NCBI GenBank assembly: GCA_905182995.1
Contig: CAJJDP010000117.1
Span: 195,589 to 259,588 of the forward strand
Reading direction: 5' to 3'
DNA: 64,000 nucleotides
Source: Paramecium octaurelia
Taxonomy: Eukaryota > Ciliophora > Oligohymenophorea > Peniculida > Parameciidae
The position numbers and the translations under genes were made by a program. The notes beneath the pieces are model-generated. The model saw only the letters and a program-made list of their open reading frames with translations, searched no databases and had not been told where the DNA came from. Position 1 is the first letter of the stretch. Each line of letters opens with the position of its first letter. Below are positions 11,424 through 22,531 of the stretch, one piece after another.

Positions 11424-12437
11424 TCATTCAATTTTTACTTATTGCCATTAAGAACATACATGTTCAATCTTTGGCTAAAAGTAATGTTTCCAAAAATAAG
11501 TGATATTATATGGCGTTAAAACTTAAGCATCAATAGTCTTGTAAAAGTACAATTCTTGAAAGAATTCTTCCTCGATTTTATAGAGTTCATCTTTTTTGAT
11601 TCTTTGATTATTTTATTCACTTGGGAGGAATAATACAATTTCGGGCATTGTTGATAGAACTTCTTATTTTATATCTTATAATAGATGATATTATTCGATG
11701 CCATATGTTTCTCTATTTTAAATAAGCATAGCTACTTTTTCAGTTTAAAAATCATTTTTTATACACACTTACTTTTCTTATGGGTTTTGAGTAGATTCTA
11801 AAAGCAAGGATAATTAATTCCTGAACTTTCTCATCTCGGTAGAATAATTTTCCTCTGGCACTGAGCATATTTTTTCAAATAATTAGAAAAGTTTATGGTA
11901 ATGTTACTTTTCAATAGATATTATTGAACCCTATTTTGTATTACATAATTCGATTTATTTGAGCAATTATTTGGACTCGCTTTCATTTTTCTAGAATTAT
12001 TTTGTTTTTTAATTAGTATAATTTAATTCCGTAAATTCTGAAGCATGCTCATCTTAATCAAAACCTTACTCTTGAGTCTCTTTATAGAACTTACAAAAAT
12101 CAAAGTTATTCTTTATTCTAATTAAAAACTATTAGATTAAAGAATTATCATATTTGTCTTTAAGTTTAAATGTATTTTCAGATACCTCCTAGATAATCTA
12201 TGATAGTAATTCTTGATCTTAAAGTGAATGTAAGCTCTTCCACAGCTCCTAATTTGGATAACTTTGAATTGTTGCACATCTTTAATTAACGCTTGGCTTT
12301 ATTGAAACACATAATATGAAAGGATGAAATCCAATTTAGCGATCATTGAAGCATTGCCTTATCCAGCCCATTATTTTCTTTATCAAAAGCTTCTTTTACT
12401 TCTCTAGTGTCCTTTTATCGGGTGTACCAAAACTCAT
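11424..12437 (-). CDS. Hypothetical intronless protein, 337 residues
   Basis: One uninterrupted frame of 338 codons under the ciliate code, from ATG (plus-strand CAT 12435-12437) to TGA (11424-11426). Composition is Gln/Lys/Glu-rich with a C-terminal segment such as EIVLFLPSEQNNQRIKKDEL and TPYNITYFWKHYFQPKIE. There are no membrane segments and no recognisable domain; parts of the middle could form coiled coil. The length of the open frame with only TGA as stop, in 75% AT DNA, argues for a real gene. Weak open stretches downstream (10994-11423) may once have belonged to it. Confidence 0.65.
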
Positions 12438-13531
12438 CTATGAATGAAAAAATTTTAAAAAATAATTATTCTCTATTACATTCTTCTTTCTTATTTTGAA
12501 TAATATTTTTGTATAGTTTCAACCGTAATGATTAATATTTATATTAAGAATTAAGTAAAGGTACACTAAATAAAAACTAACCATTATTAATAACTTATCC
12601 AAATAGTAATAGAAGGTAGAAGCACATTTAAATTTAATGTTTACTAATATATTAAATCACATAGAATTAAATGAGTCACATACTATTCTTATGTTCTCAG
12701 CTCGCTTCCCGTCGTTGCAGGCACATATTTCCATAATTATGGAGATGGCCTATTTATGGTCACTGAATTTTGATTTTTTTACTCTTATATTATAAAAAAT
12801 TAAGTATATTATATAATGAGATCTCAGAAGTGAAACCATAAGTATTTAGGGATTCTTTCTACATATATAAAAGCACATACAGTAGCAAATCATTTTGGTT
12901 CACATTCAGTTTGTAATTCTTCTACTTCTAATGTTGTCGAGTAAGTTGTAATTATATTCTAGAATAAGTGATGATTCTCTTCAAAGCCTATTATATAATG
13001 AAGTCAAAACACTTATAATATTTCTCGCTTTTAAGAGTAGAACTTGCTATTAAATGATTGAAAATTTGATAACATGGATGATTATTTAAATGTTAGAGTA
13101 AATCTAAAATTGAAAAATCTTTCTATTGAGCAATAATTAATCAATTGAAATGGAATCCTATATTAATCGAATGATAAGGTACACTGGGGTTAAATCCTAG
13201 AACTTTGCTATTGACTTGGATTACAAAAGGACTCCCAGAAAGTAAATAATATGAATAGAAGATTGATCATAATTTATAAATTGAGTTATATTATTATTTT
13301 GAATTCATCTTTATTGTTTATCATTTTTTTCTTTCTCATATGAAAATAATTTAATTAGTGAGAAATAAAATAATCTTTTCTATTCTTTTTTATATTTTTA
13401 TTAAATTACAAAACTTTGTGTTTACTTTATAAGTCTTGCTCAATTCAATTGATGCTAAACAATGAAGGTACTGCTTTAAAAGGAAGAAAAATGTTTAGGA
13501 AATTCAAAATTATTTAAAGTTAAATTCAATT
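12438..13531. other. Intergenic stretch with possible decayed coding sequence
   Basis: About 1.1 kb between divergent genes. It holds the GC-rich island listed at 12691-12780. Around 12880-12990 on the minus strand a stretch reads LEVEELQTECEPK, then TGA, then FATVCAFIYVERIPK in the same frame, which could be a decayed exon. Nothing else is supported. Confidence 0.4.
12691..12780. other. GC-rich island with a 14-bp palindrome and T-run: candidate small RNA locus
   Basis: Bases 12691-12765 are close to half G+C in a surrounding of roughly 25%. They contain the perfect palindrome TCCATAATTATGGA (12730-12743) and are followed by TTTTTTT at 12774-12780. A GC-rich, non-coding block ending in a T-run is what a polymerase III transcript would look like. 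I do not recognise it as U1-U6, SRP, RNase P or a tRNA, and the strand is uncertain. Confidence 0.3.
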
Positions 13532-14403
13532 ATGAATGTGTTTAACAACAATTCTTCAGATGAACTTCCTCAAAATCTAGAAGATCTTAAAGCCAATTAG
13601 GAATGGATACTAGGGATTTTTGAAGCAGGTAGAGGGCCTCTGATTGGACCTATCATAATTGCAGGTTGCTTTTGGCCAATCACGAATCATAATTACATTG
13701 TTAAACAATGTTCTTTATCACTCAATAAACAATTCTACTAAAATCAAATCGAAAGTTCAGAAATAATTTGTAAACTTAAAGGCAAGGCATTGCAATTTGA
13801 AACAATCGAAATTAGCGCCGAAAAATTATCCACAAAGATCTTGGCATATACTCCTTCTGATGTAAATGAAATTAGTTTAAATTACACATTATAACTTATT
13901 AAAAATATACTGTCAAAAGGATATAACATAATTGGTAGCAATTAGATATTTAATAGTTAGAGTGTTATATTAATCCCATTGGTTTCAAGGAAAATTTGAA
14001 TGAAGTTTTGAAAAAGAGTCTTGGCTTAGGAAACAATGACTTAAGATTTATTGTAGGAATGCATTAAACAATAATTGCAGCCCAAACAGTGGCTTTGCAG
14101 GAAAGGAATACTCGATTGCTATAAATATAATAAGATATTTATCCATCTGGATAAATGGGATCAGGTTACCCTTCAGATGCTCTGACAAGAGAGTTTCTCT
14201 CTAAAGTCAGCATTCCTGTTTTTATTTATCCATAAGACATTAGATTTGCTTGGTAAACAGTAGGCGCTAGTCTTAAATAAAAAGCAATCAACATTGAATA
14301 TTTATCTGAAGAGAATTGGACACGATAAACAAAAGAGCAATTTTTAGAAAACCCCTCATTTTTAGAATATGGAGGATTACACTTTGAAAATTATTATTTA
14401 TGA
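13532..14403 (+). CDS. RNase H2 subunit A-like protein with degenerate active site
   Basis: 281 residues with one intron (13935-13960). The N-terminal motif GIFEAGRGPLIGPIIIAG matches the RNase HII/H2A signature GxDEAGRGP, but the first catalytic Asp is Phe. Later GSGYPSDALT and IRFAWQTVGASL correspond to the family's GSGYPSDP.T and RFSWRT motifs, confirming orthologous architecture. The segment matching VDTVG reads INPIG and the KAD motif reads GMH, so three of the four metal-binding acidic residues appear lost. Active enzymes remove ribonucleotides from DNA. This one is probably catalytically dead, perhaps a scaffold paralogue. Length is close to the family norm. Confidence 0.82.
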
Positions 14404-14464
14404 TCTATTATGAAAATGGATTATTAATTATTTAATCTATTTTTATTTTTAAAATTAAAAAAAA

Positions 14465-14536
14465 GCAATTTGCAAGGATTCGAACCTTGGATTCCAGTTA
14501 TGGAGACTGGCGTGTTAACCACTTCACTACAAATTG
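14465..14536 (-). tRNA. tRNA, anticodon CCA (Trp-like)
   Basis: 72 nt on the minus strand fold as a cloverleaf. The acceptor pairs CAATTTG with CAAATTG. The D arm contains GTGAAGTGGTTAACAC. The anticodon stem CCAGT/ACTGG encloses the 7-nt loop CTCCATA, giving CCA at positions 34-36. The variable loop is AATC. The T stem CAAGG/CCTTG encloses TTCGAAT, and the discriminator is C. CCA would read UGG (Trp). Position 37 is U where a purine is usual, and the acceptor is unusually AU-rich, so a tRNA-like pseudogene or another identity is possible. It sits just downstream of the convergent RNase H2A-like gene. Confidence 0.75.
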
Positions 14537-15149
14537 AATTTAAATTATTGTAGATCAGATTGAATATAATGAAAAAAAAACACTTTAAGGAAAATTAATA
14601 AATAATAAGAAACAAAATTTTATAATTCAATAAATGAGAATTTTGGTATAAAAAAGGGAAATGAAGTTTTAATGATTTCCTATTTTTTGAGAGCTTTCGA
14701 GCACATTTAATGAAATTGATAACCTCATTATTCAAATTACAGAGTTTAAAAATGTGGAAAAATTCTAGTCATATAAGAATTAATGATATTTCTGTGATCA
14801 TATAATCTGCCTAAATTTTGAGGTGCTAATTTCTATTATTTCAAATGGGGATGCTTTATCTTTAAGTTTACAAATTATTTCTGAACTTTCAGTTAAAGAA
14901 ATAAAGTAAGATCAAAAAAATATTAATAACTATTCTGGAAATAAGAAAAAACCCATCATAAAAAATTAATAATTGTTTTTAAATTAATAAATTTCGTAAT
15001 ATATGAGAGCTCAGTTGAATAAAAATTTATTAATTCTAATTAACTTCAGTTTCTTTAATATAAAAAAGTTAGCAAGTTTACTACTTAGAATTGGATAAAT
15101 TTTGGATTTGATAATTAAAGTGATATATTATATTGTAATTTCATAATCG
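14537..15149. other. AT-rich intergenic stretch
   Basis: About 600 bases between the tRNA and the next plus-strand gene. No open frame, repeat or structured element is supported; the tRNA and downstream gene promoters are expected here. Confidence 0.5.
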
Positions 15150-15518
15150 ATGTAAACTAGAGTATCTGATGACGAGAGTAAAAGTGAAATTTCTTCAATT
15201 AGTATATAATAATAATTTGATTTTATTAATATTGAATATATGGGATAAATCTGCAAGAGCTGTGAAAAAAGGGATATAGATAAAACCGAAATAAGGATTG
15301 AGTCATCCCCCTAACATTAGGAAATAAAATTTATTGAAGATTTTGAATTCATTAGTGGTTTAGATAAATTAGAATCATCAAAGAAAATGAGTATGCTCAC
15401 CTTCCAAAATAAAAATAACAGTAGTAGTTACCCTCATGGAGATTCACTGTATCAAGGATCTCTTTTCAGTGTTGTAACTCCTGATTTTAGTGCTTTTTCC
15501 TCGAATTTAGTTTAGTGA
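15150..15518 (+). CDS. Hypothetical acidic/Ser-rich protein
   Basis: An intronless 122-residue ORF from ATG 15150 to TGA 15516-15518. It contains a single CKSCEK pair of cysteines, an acidic middle (FIEDFEFISGLDKLESSKK) and a Ser/Asn/Phe-rich tail. Not recognised. The pattern suggests a disordered regulatory protein. Confidence rests on the open frame with only TGA as stop and on coding-like composition. Confidence 0.55.
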
Positions 15519-15894
15519 ATTGTCCATGTTTTCAGATAGCTATATTTGAATTGATCTATGGTATGATTTCTTACTTATATATTTTAATATGGTTTTTGTA
15601 ATTATGTAATTGTTACAATGAAAAAAATAGTTTATAACAAAAAATTATAATATATTGTGAATTAATGATGTACAATTAATTTTATTTAAGCAGATCGTTT
15701 TTTTCACATTAAAATAGCTCCCTATTATTTATTAGCAATCCCCAAGAAAAAAAATAATGAAAATCATGAACATCTGCAAAATATCTTCAATTATCAAATA
15801 TTAAACTTCTCTCAATCTACATAATTCATAACCAAAAACAAGTCTCAGATGACTTGAAAATCCCATAGTTACATAGGATTTCTATATGTCAAAC

Positions 15895-16396
15895 TCAACT
15901 GTTTCAAATCAAGATGCTAATTTCGTTCTAAACAAAAACAAGGCACAAGCTAGAATCAACATACTCAAAGAAATAAACATTTAACTGTAAAATAATATCG
16001 TCCTTCACCACTGGGTGTAAAAAGAATGAAAAGACAAATCAAATTAGTATAATAATTAGAGACGAAAAGCGTCAATCTTGCATTAAAGAACTATGTGTCT
16101 AAATAAGAATTAAAATGAGTGTACCTGAATTATAGAAATAGAAATTAGAGATAAGCATTCAATTCAATAGAGATGACAAACTCAATCCAAATTTAAAAGC
16201 ATCATAATAATCTGGCATCACTGATATAGAGGATTCGCATCACAACTCAAATAAAATACATTAATTAGGTTTCTAAGGCCAATCCTTATATATTCCTTTT
16301 CTATTAATGTGTTTAATCAAAAAGTTAGCCGCAGCATGTTACACTATGTACCCAAGCCTAAAAATTATAATATAAATTTCATAATAATTATTATTA
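15895..16396 (+). CDS. Hypothetical gene, exon structure unresolved
   Basis: Coding-like sequence starts at ATG 15895 (MSNSTVSNQDANFVLNKNKA). It continues in other frames through QLETKSVNLALKNY and then LEISIQFNRDDKLNPNLK. Introns of 38 and 41 nt would join the frames, longer than the usual 22-31. No TGA occurs in any frame between about 16240 and the next gene's ATG at 16397, so I cannot place its end. It could be the 5' part of the following gene. Charged and Gln-rich, with a hydrophobic stretch near 16300; no domain recognised. Confidence 0.4.
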
Positions 16397-16732
16397 ATGG
16401 ATAAGAAGAATCAAATTAAGGAATTGGAAAATGAAATTCAGGATAAATGGTCACAATTAATTGAATCATATTACAATCCATTAATAAGGAAAGCACATCT
16501 AAAAAGTGTTCAAGAAATAGCCAAATGTTAAGATCAAGAATGCATAGAATATTGGTTGAAAAAGAGAGAAGCACCAAAAAAATATTTAAAAAAAGTCACC
16601 AAAACATATGAAAATGGAATAGAGGATTGTTTATTCAATTGCAAATATTCAATGGCTCTAGAAATGGACGATTGTTATATTGATTGTTTCTCAAATATTA
16701 AGAAAATAGTTGATAAATTACATTAATTTTGA
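16397..16732 (+). CDS. Small CX3C-type cysteine protein (FAM136A/small-Tim-like)
   Basis: An intronless 111-residue ORF. Near the C-terminus it carries paired CX3C motifs, DCLFNCKYSMALEMDDCYIDC, separated by about ten residues within helical sequence. An earlier KCQDQEC pair has spacing x4. Paired CX3C motifs in a small helical protein are typical of mitochondrial intermembrane-space proteins such as small Tim chaperones and FAM136A; spacing and flanking residues look closer to FAM136A. Location and function are inferred. The 3' part (from 16598) lies in the second duplicated block, so a truncated copy appears at 17899-18033. Confidence 0.6.
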
Positions 16733-17897
16733 TATAAATTATTAATTTAATTAATTAAAACTACAAAAAGCAAGAGAGAATTAAGAAAACTATTTGATTT
16801 GCCCTAGATTGTATACTTCTAATCCTTTTCATTCTTATACTAAATGAAATTTTGATGTAGAGACTTTATTAATTATTCTATCTCATCAATTAAAACTTTA
16901 AATTCTTAAGCATACCACTCTAAAATGAAACTTCATAAATCATTTATAATTAAATAGTGAATAATTAATGAATTAAAATGAAATTAATTATCATAGTAAT
17001 AAAGCAAGACTTGATAATTCAAATATAAAAATCTTTAATATTTAACATTCTCATATCTATTTAATCGAGTTTAAATGGCAACTTACGAAGTTCTCTAATA
17101 AGGATAATATAGTTCATTATTTTAATTAGATCTTATTGGAAATTATTCAAATATTTTTAATGATTTATATATATAATTATATCATTCAGGTGACTTATAG
17201 AAATTATTTAATGCAAATAATCTAACTTAACCTAATGTAACAAACATGCAAATGTTCCATGTGATAATTCTACCTGCATTTGCAGAAAATCCATTGTATA
17301 GATTCATCACTCCCTATTCATAATAGATTGATATTTCTTACTTCATTTTTTATGATGTTCTTGACAACTGTTAAAACACCAACATTTTGATTCATAACTC
17401 TTGTCTTAATCAAATCAACTGGCTATCCAACAACTGCTGCTATGAATCCTGCACAAACACTTGAGGCAAAGTGGCATGCTAAACCTTCATGGAATAACCC
17501 GGTTTTAATTAGAGATTCCTTGATGTGATCAAAGGTGGCTAACTCAGCACAATTGATCACAGCGTTTCTGATGATGTTTGGAGTTACTCCTCTCCAAAAT
17601 CCGTGCAACCTTAAATTCTTAAAATATCTATTACCCGTCTTGTTTGTAGATCTTAATGTATGCATCTGTCAAGTTCTTATAACGACGTTATTCAACTGGA
17701 AGATTTCCATCGACTTAAAATCTCACCTTTATCACATCAAATGGACTTGCGATTGAGATACCAATTCCACCTGTGGCCAGACCTGCGTAAATCTTTTTAG
17801 ACAGGGGAGGATCACCCTTGAAATCTTTTCCACAGAAGAAATCACGCATCTTTGAAATTCAATATTAATCCTTACAGGTTCATACAATCCAATACGG
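16598..17897. repeat. Exact 1,300-bp direct duplication, copy 1
   Basis: Bases 16598-17897 recur at 17899-19198 (offset 1,301), separated only by the N at 17898. Copy 1 breaks off within the mitochondrial carrier gene. Copy 2 starts within the CX3C gene. As with 8229-10915, this looks like two overlapping contig ends joined without merging. Confidence 0.93.
17182..17897 (-). pseudogene. 5'-truncated copy of the mitochondrial carrier gene
   Basis: Identical to the 3' two thirds of the complete carrier at 18483-19496. It contains the stop and the second and third carrier repeats but is cut at the N (17898) before the first repeat. It is a contig-end artefact. Confidence 0.88.
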
Positions 17898-17898
17898 N

Positions 17899-18033
17899 AC
17901 CAAAACATATGAAAATGGAATAGAGGATTGTTTATTCAATTGCAAATATTCAATGGCTCTAGAAATGGACGATTGTTATATTGATTGTTTCTCAAATATT
18001 AAGAAAATAGTTGATAAATTACATTAATTTTGA
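17899..18033 (+). pseudogene. 5'-truncated copy of the CX3C protein gene
   Basis: Identical to 16598-16732. The first 67 codons are missing because the copy begins at the N. Not an independent gene if the duplication is an assembly error. Confidence 0.85.
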
Positions 18034-19198
18034 TATAAATTATTAATTTAATTAATTAAAACTACAAAAAGCAAGAGAGAATTAAGAAAACTATTTGATT
18101 TGCCCTAGATTGTATACTTCTAATCCTTTTCATTCTTATACTAAATGAAATTTTGATGTAGAGACTTTATTAATTATTCTATCTCATCAATTAAAACTTT
18201 AAATTCTTAAGCATACCACTCTAAAATGAAACTTCATAAATCATTTATAATTAAATAGTGAATAATTAATGAATTAAAATGAAATTAATTATCATAGTAA
18301 TAAAGCAAGACTTGATAATTCAAATATAAAAATCTTTAATATTTAACATTCTCATATCTATTTAATCGAGTTTAAATGGCAACTTACGAAGTTCTCTAAT
18401 AAGGATAATATAGTTCATTATTTTAATTAGATCTTATTGGAAATTATTCAAATATTTTTAATGATTTATATATATAATTATATCATTCAGGTGACTTATA
18501 GAAATTATTTAATGCAAATAATCTAACTTAACCTAATGTAACAAACATGCAAATGTTCCATGTGATAATTCTACCTGCATTTGCAGAAAATCCATTGTAT
18601 AGATTCATCACTCCCTATTCATAATAGATTGATATTTCTTACTTCATTTTTTATGATGTTCTTGACAACTGTTAAAACACCAACATTTTGATTCATAACT
18701 CTTGTCTTAATCAAATCAACTGGCTATCCAACAACTGCTGCTATGAATCCTGCACAAACACTTGAGGCAAAGTGGCATGCTAAACCTTCATGGAATAACC
18801 CGGTTTTAATTAGAGATTCCTTGATGTGATCAAAGGTGGCTAACTCAGCACAATTGATCACAGCGTTTCTGATGATGTTTGGAGTTACTCCTCTCCAAAA
18901 TCCGTGCAACCTTAAATTCTTAAAATATCTATTACCCGTCTTGTTTGTAGATCTTAATGTATGCATCTGTCAAGTTCTTATAACGACGTTATTCAACTGG
19001 AAGATTTCCATCGACTTAAAATCTCACCTTTATCACATCAAATGGACTTGCGATTGAGATACCAATTCCACCTGTGGCCAGACCTGCGTAAATCTTTTTA
19101 GACAGGGGAGGATCACCCTTGAAATCTTTTCCACAGAAGAAATCACGCATCTTTGAAATTCAATATTAATCCTTACAGGTTCATACAATCCAATACGG
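17899..19198. repeat. Exact 1,300-bp direct duplication, copy 2
   Basis: Second copy of 16598-17897. Its right edge runs into unique sequence that completes the N-terminus of the carrier gene. Confidence 0.93.
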
Positions 19199-19496
19199 AT
19201 TGATGCAAACACTAATTGTCTCTGGATTCCTGCTGAAAGACCCTTGAACAAACTTGAAACTCCCTCTTCACTGTAAATTTGTCTAGTTGTGTGTAACAAT
19301 CCGTGATATCTGTACTTTCCATTCGCATCTGGCTTTTGGATTTAAAGACGCACCTTCTACATTGAAACATCAATAAATAACATACAGCTGTATCAATGGG
19401 GATGGTTATAGCCTCAGCTACACTACCTGCAATACCACCTGTGATCATTTTCACCCAATCTGGCAAATCATTTATGCTCTTATATTGTTTGCTCAT
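18483..19496 (-). CDS. Mitochondrial carrier, UCP/dicarboxylate-oxoglutarate carrier subfamily (SLC25)
   Basis: 301 residues, the normal length for SLC25 carriers, with introns at 19357-19385, 19151-19176, 18911-18935 and 18615-18642. Three repeats each show the signature P-x-D/E: PIDTAKVRLQIQ, PFDVIKVRFQVDG and PVDLIKTRVMNQ. ASIRIGLYEPV and the last-helix WNICMFVTLGQ are typical of the UCP/DIC/OGC branch. It should be a six-helix inner-membrane carrier exchanging anions or leaking protons; the exact substrate cannot be read. All introns are needed to keep the repeats in one frame. It is the complete version of the copy truncated at 17182-17897. Confidence 0.92.
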
Positions 19497-20044
19497 TTTA
19501 TTAATTTAATGCGTCAATTCATTGTAATATAAATTAAAATAACAAAAAAAACAATATAAAGTTAAAAGATTTCTCGTTTTTAAATTACATTAAATACCTT
19601 TTATTCAATTTTTCACTCTAAACACCATTAATAATGAAGGTTTCCTTTGGATATCAAAGAACAGCCAATGCATATAGTTTACAAAAGTAATAAATTGAGT
19701 TGAGATTTATTTTTGGAAACTTATTTTGAAGAAAATGAATCAAATTGAGCACAATTTCTGATGGAACTATGTTATTACATAAAAAATCTAATAGGAAATA
19801 TTATAATTCTTAAATTGTCTATATAAATGCATGATTTTAAGGGATATTTATTTAATAGTTATTTTAATAAATAAATTAAAATATTTAACAATGATTAAAA
19901 TGAGGTAAAACATTCTTTTGATGTTTGTTTTACCATCCATTAATCAGATATTAAGTTATTCTGAAACTTAAACAAATTCTTGATTAATCATAGAATTTTA
20001 CCTTCAGAAAATACATTTTTGTTCATATAATAAAATATTTATTG
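19497..20044. other. AT-rich intergenic stretch between divergent genes
   Basis: About 550 bases separate the start of the carrier gene (leftward) and the membrane-protein gene (rightward). No supported ORF or structured element. Confidence 0.5.
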
Positions 20045-20847
20045 ATGGGTGTGTGTTTAGAAAATCAAGAATCTATTTTATCATTGTCTAAATCATCAGA
20101 TTAACTTGAAAAACTGTAGTCCAGATTTCTTTCATTTGTTACAAGATTTAAAGCAAATTTAGGTTCTATATCATCCTCTTAACCTTACTGTTACTCTATT
20201 TGTTTTAAATTTAGTGTCTAAATTTACTCAATTAAATCTATGGCAGGGAATCTACTCAGTAGTTTGGGAGGTGGTTTATTTTAAGCGTTCGAATTGTCTA
20301 TGAAATTGATTGGTAGTATAGATACTATGTTGGAAATTGAATTGCGACACTACTATAGATTTCTTTGGCATTATCGTAGAATGCCTACTTGGCACTTAAG
20401 GCTATGTCTTTCTTTATTACTTATTGGCTATCAATTTCGTTGTGTTTTTTAGCGGTTCTTGAGACAGATAACGAAACAAAGAATTGTAAGATGGATTGTT
20501 AAGATCTTATTACTATAGGCCCGCTTGTAATAATATTTATTTTAATGGTTCATCTATGTCTGAATTAATTGATGTAATAGAATCTAACATCGGATTTGTA
20601 ATATTGATTTTGAATTTTTAGAGTTGCTCATTTTGATTTGAAACACACCCTCCTGAAATAATAGGCTTCACTCTATATTAAGGCCAAAAATATTCCGAGT
20701 TCATTTAAACTATAAGAGAGGGAGAGGAAATCAAGAAAGTTATTGTTATATAGTTTTTAATATTATTGGTATGATAATATAAAATTTTATATATGTTCCG
20801 TTTTTTATTTTTCATTTTTTGGATAGGATTAAGTGAGGATATATTGA
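20045..20847 (+). CDS. Hypothetical multi-span membrane protein
   Basis: 233 residues after removing introns at 20116-20162 (47 nt, long for this genome), 20329-20358 and 20598-20621; the total is divisible by three. Membrane segments read FYIILLTLLLLYLFQIQ, FFITYWLSISLCFLAVL and GPLVIIFILMVHLCL, with an intervening ETDNETKNCKMDC loop carrying an N-glycosylation-type NET. The tail is Lys/Arg-rich. No family recognised. The predicted stop (20845-20847) overlaps the start of the TMEM43-like gene by 55 bases, so either the last exon is mis-modelled or the genes truly overlap. Confidence 0.5.
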
Positions 20848-22250
20848 AGGCTTAGATCGAGGACTACTTTTAAGGAAATGATATTCTGGAAGATGCGTTT
20901 ATTAATGATGATTTATACTAATAGGAGTTAATATTTTAAGCAGGAGTGTTATTGTTTGAGCAGAATCCCTTAATTGAATAAATGCTTGCAATGGCAGAGA
21001 CGATAGGAGATGGAACAAATGAATAGATGCTTCTATTGATGAGTGAGGCTGAAAATGAAATTCCTGATTATGCTGAATTGTAATCACCAATCAGTGATAC
21101 AAAAGTGTTTGAGCAACATCAGAGACCAAAGATAGAATAAATTGTAACTGATGAACCTGAATGGTTGGCTTAAACAGAATTCTTTCTGGGGGCCCTAACA
21201 GTATTCATTGCATTCCCCTTGCTCTTGAATTCGGAGGCTAGAAAATATAAACATCATATGATATTAAAGGATGTAGCTGAATTGAAGAATGAAGATTAAT
21301 TGATAATATTGCAAGGATCCACACTAACCACTGAGGAGTTCCTCATTGATTACTTAACAGGGATTAAAGTTGAAAACGCAATTAGATTTTACAGAAAAGT
21401 GGAGGAGTTGGTAATTAACAATTAAGGGGATCGTAAATGGATAGAAAGAGAAAGCGAAATACAATGGTATGATGACGAGGATAATGAAGTGTAATTATCA
21501 ATGTGGAAATCTCAGATTCAAAATAGTTAATGTTTCCTCAAAGGTTATCAATTGAATGATAATCAAATTGAAAAGTTGACTAATTGGTAGAAACTTAAAC
21601 TCAATCCACATCATTATCCCGAGTATCAAATAGACTAGAATAACATTTACTTGGTTGGAAATACAACATTAAGAATTTCCTTTTGGTACATTCCCACTCA
21701 ATTGCTCACTGTTGTCTGTAAATCCTATGGCATCTAATTGAATCCCATAGAAATCCATATTCCCATTCTTGAATCGACCTAGGGATGCAGTATGAGTTCA
21801 ACCAGACAAGTATCTATATGATTTGTATAAAGGGTTGTTAAGAATTAGTCTGTTAGAAGGTGTATTAATGGATAGTGTGGAATGAGTGGTCACAAGACGA
21901 GTAGAATATCGATTATGTTGAAGAGGGTTTGGTTTCATTGGAAGAAATATTTGAATCAAAATTGACATTCAAATAGAGTGATCTCAATAAGATTAGAGTT
22001 CTGGCGTTTTTTTTAATGTTCTTGGGAATTTGGATGTTCTTTTTGCCAATTTATTAGGTAACTCTCTTTGATTAATCTTGAGGTATTATCGTTGTTCCCA
22101 ATGTTTGGATAGTTGGACATCGGACCTTATTTGGGTGGAATTGTTGGGTTTATATTTGCAAGTGTGTTTTGGTTGATTACAGTTGGAGTATCATATTGGT
22201 ATAACATTTTCTAATATAGACAAGCTTCTATAATAAAAAAGTTGGATTGA
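20793..22250 (+). CDS. TMEM43-family membrane protein
   Basis: 469 residues with introns at 21810-21832 and 22058-22082. An N-terminal signal-like segment (MFRFLFFIFWIGL) and an acidic region precede a membrane helix that ends FPLLLNSEARKY, matching the family's LxxWNEGRAV boundary. The central domain includes LNPHHYPEYQIDQ and YLVGNTTLRISFWYIP, the TMEM43 core (VGDxRVSF). The C-terminus has three helices (FFLMFLGIWMFFLPIY and two in the last 60 residues). TMEM43 proteins lie in the endoplasmic reticulum and inner nuclear membrane and help organise membrane complexes. The Glu/Asp-rich N-terminal insertion is longer than usual. Confidence 0.85.
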
Positions 22251-22531
22251 CTCTTATCTTTATCGGAATATCAATATGCATGATACTTATTGTATGCACC
22301 CATTTCGATTACTAAATTTAACCTAAATCATTTGTGGAGATTTAGTAAAGATGGTTTTCATGATAGCATAAACATTAATTATTCAACACAATATTTCATC
22401 TAGACATCATTTATATTATAAAATAATAGATCGCCATTCTATCATCAATTGGAGAGTTCTGATGATAAAATAGCCGAACTTCTAAAGTCATGCGAATTAT
22501 TGTACTATATTTAATTAATTATATATTCAAA

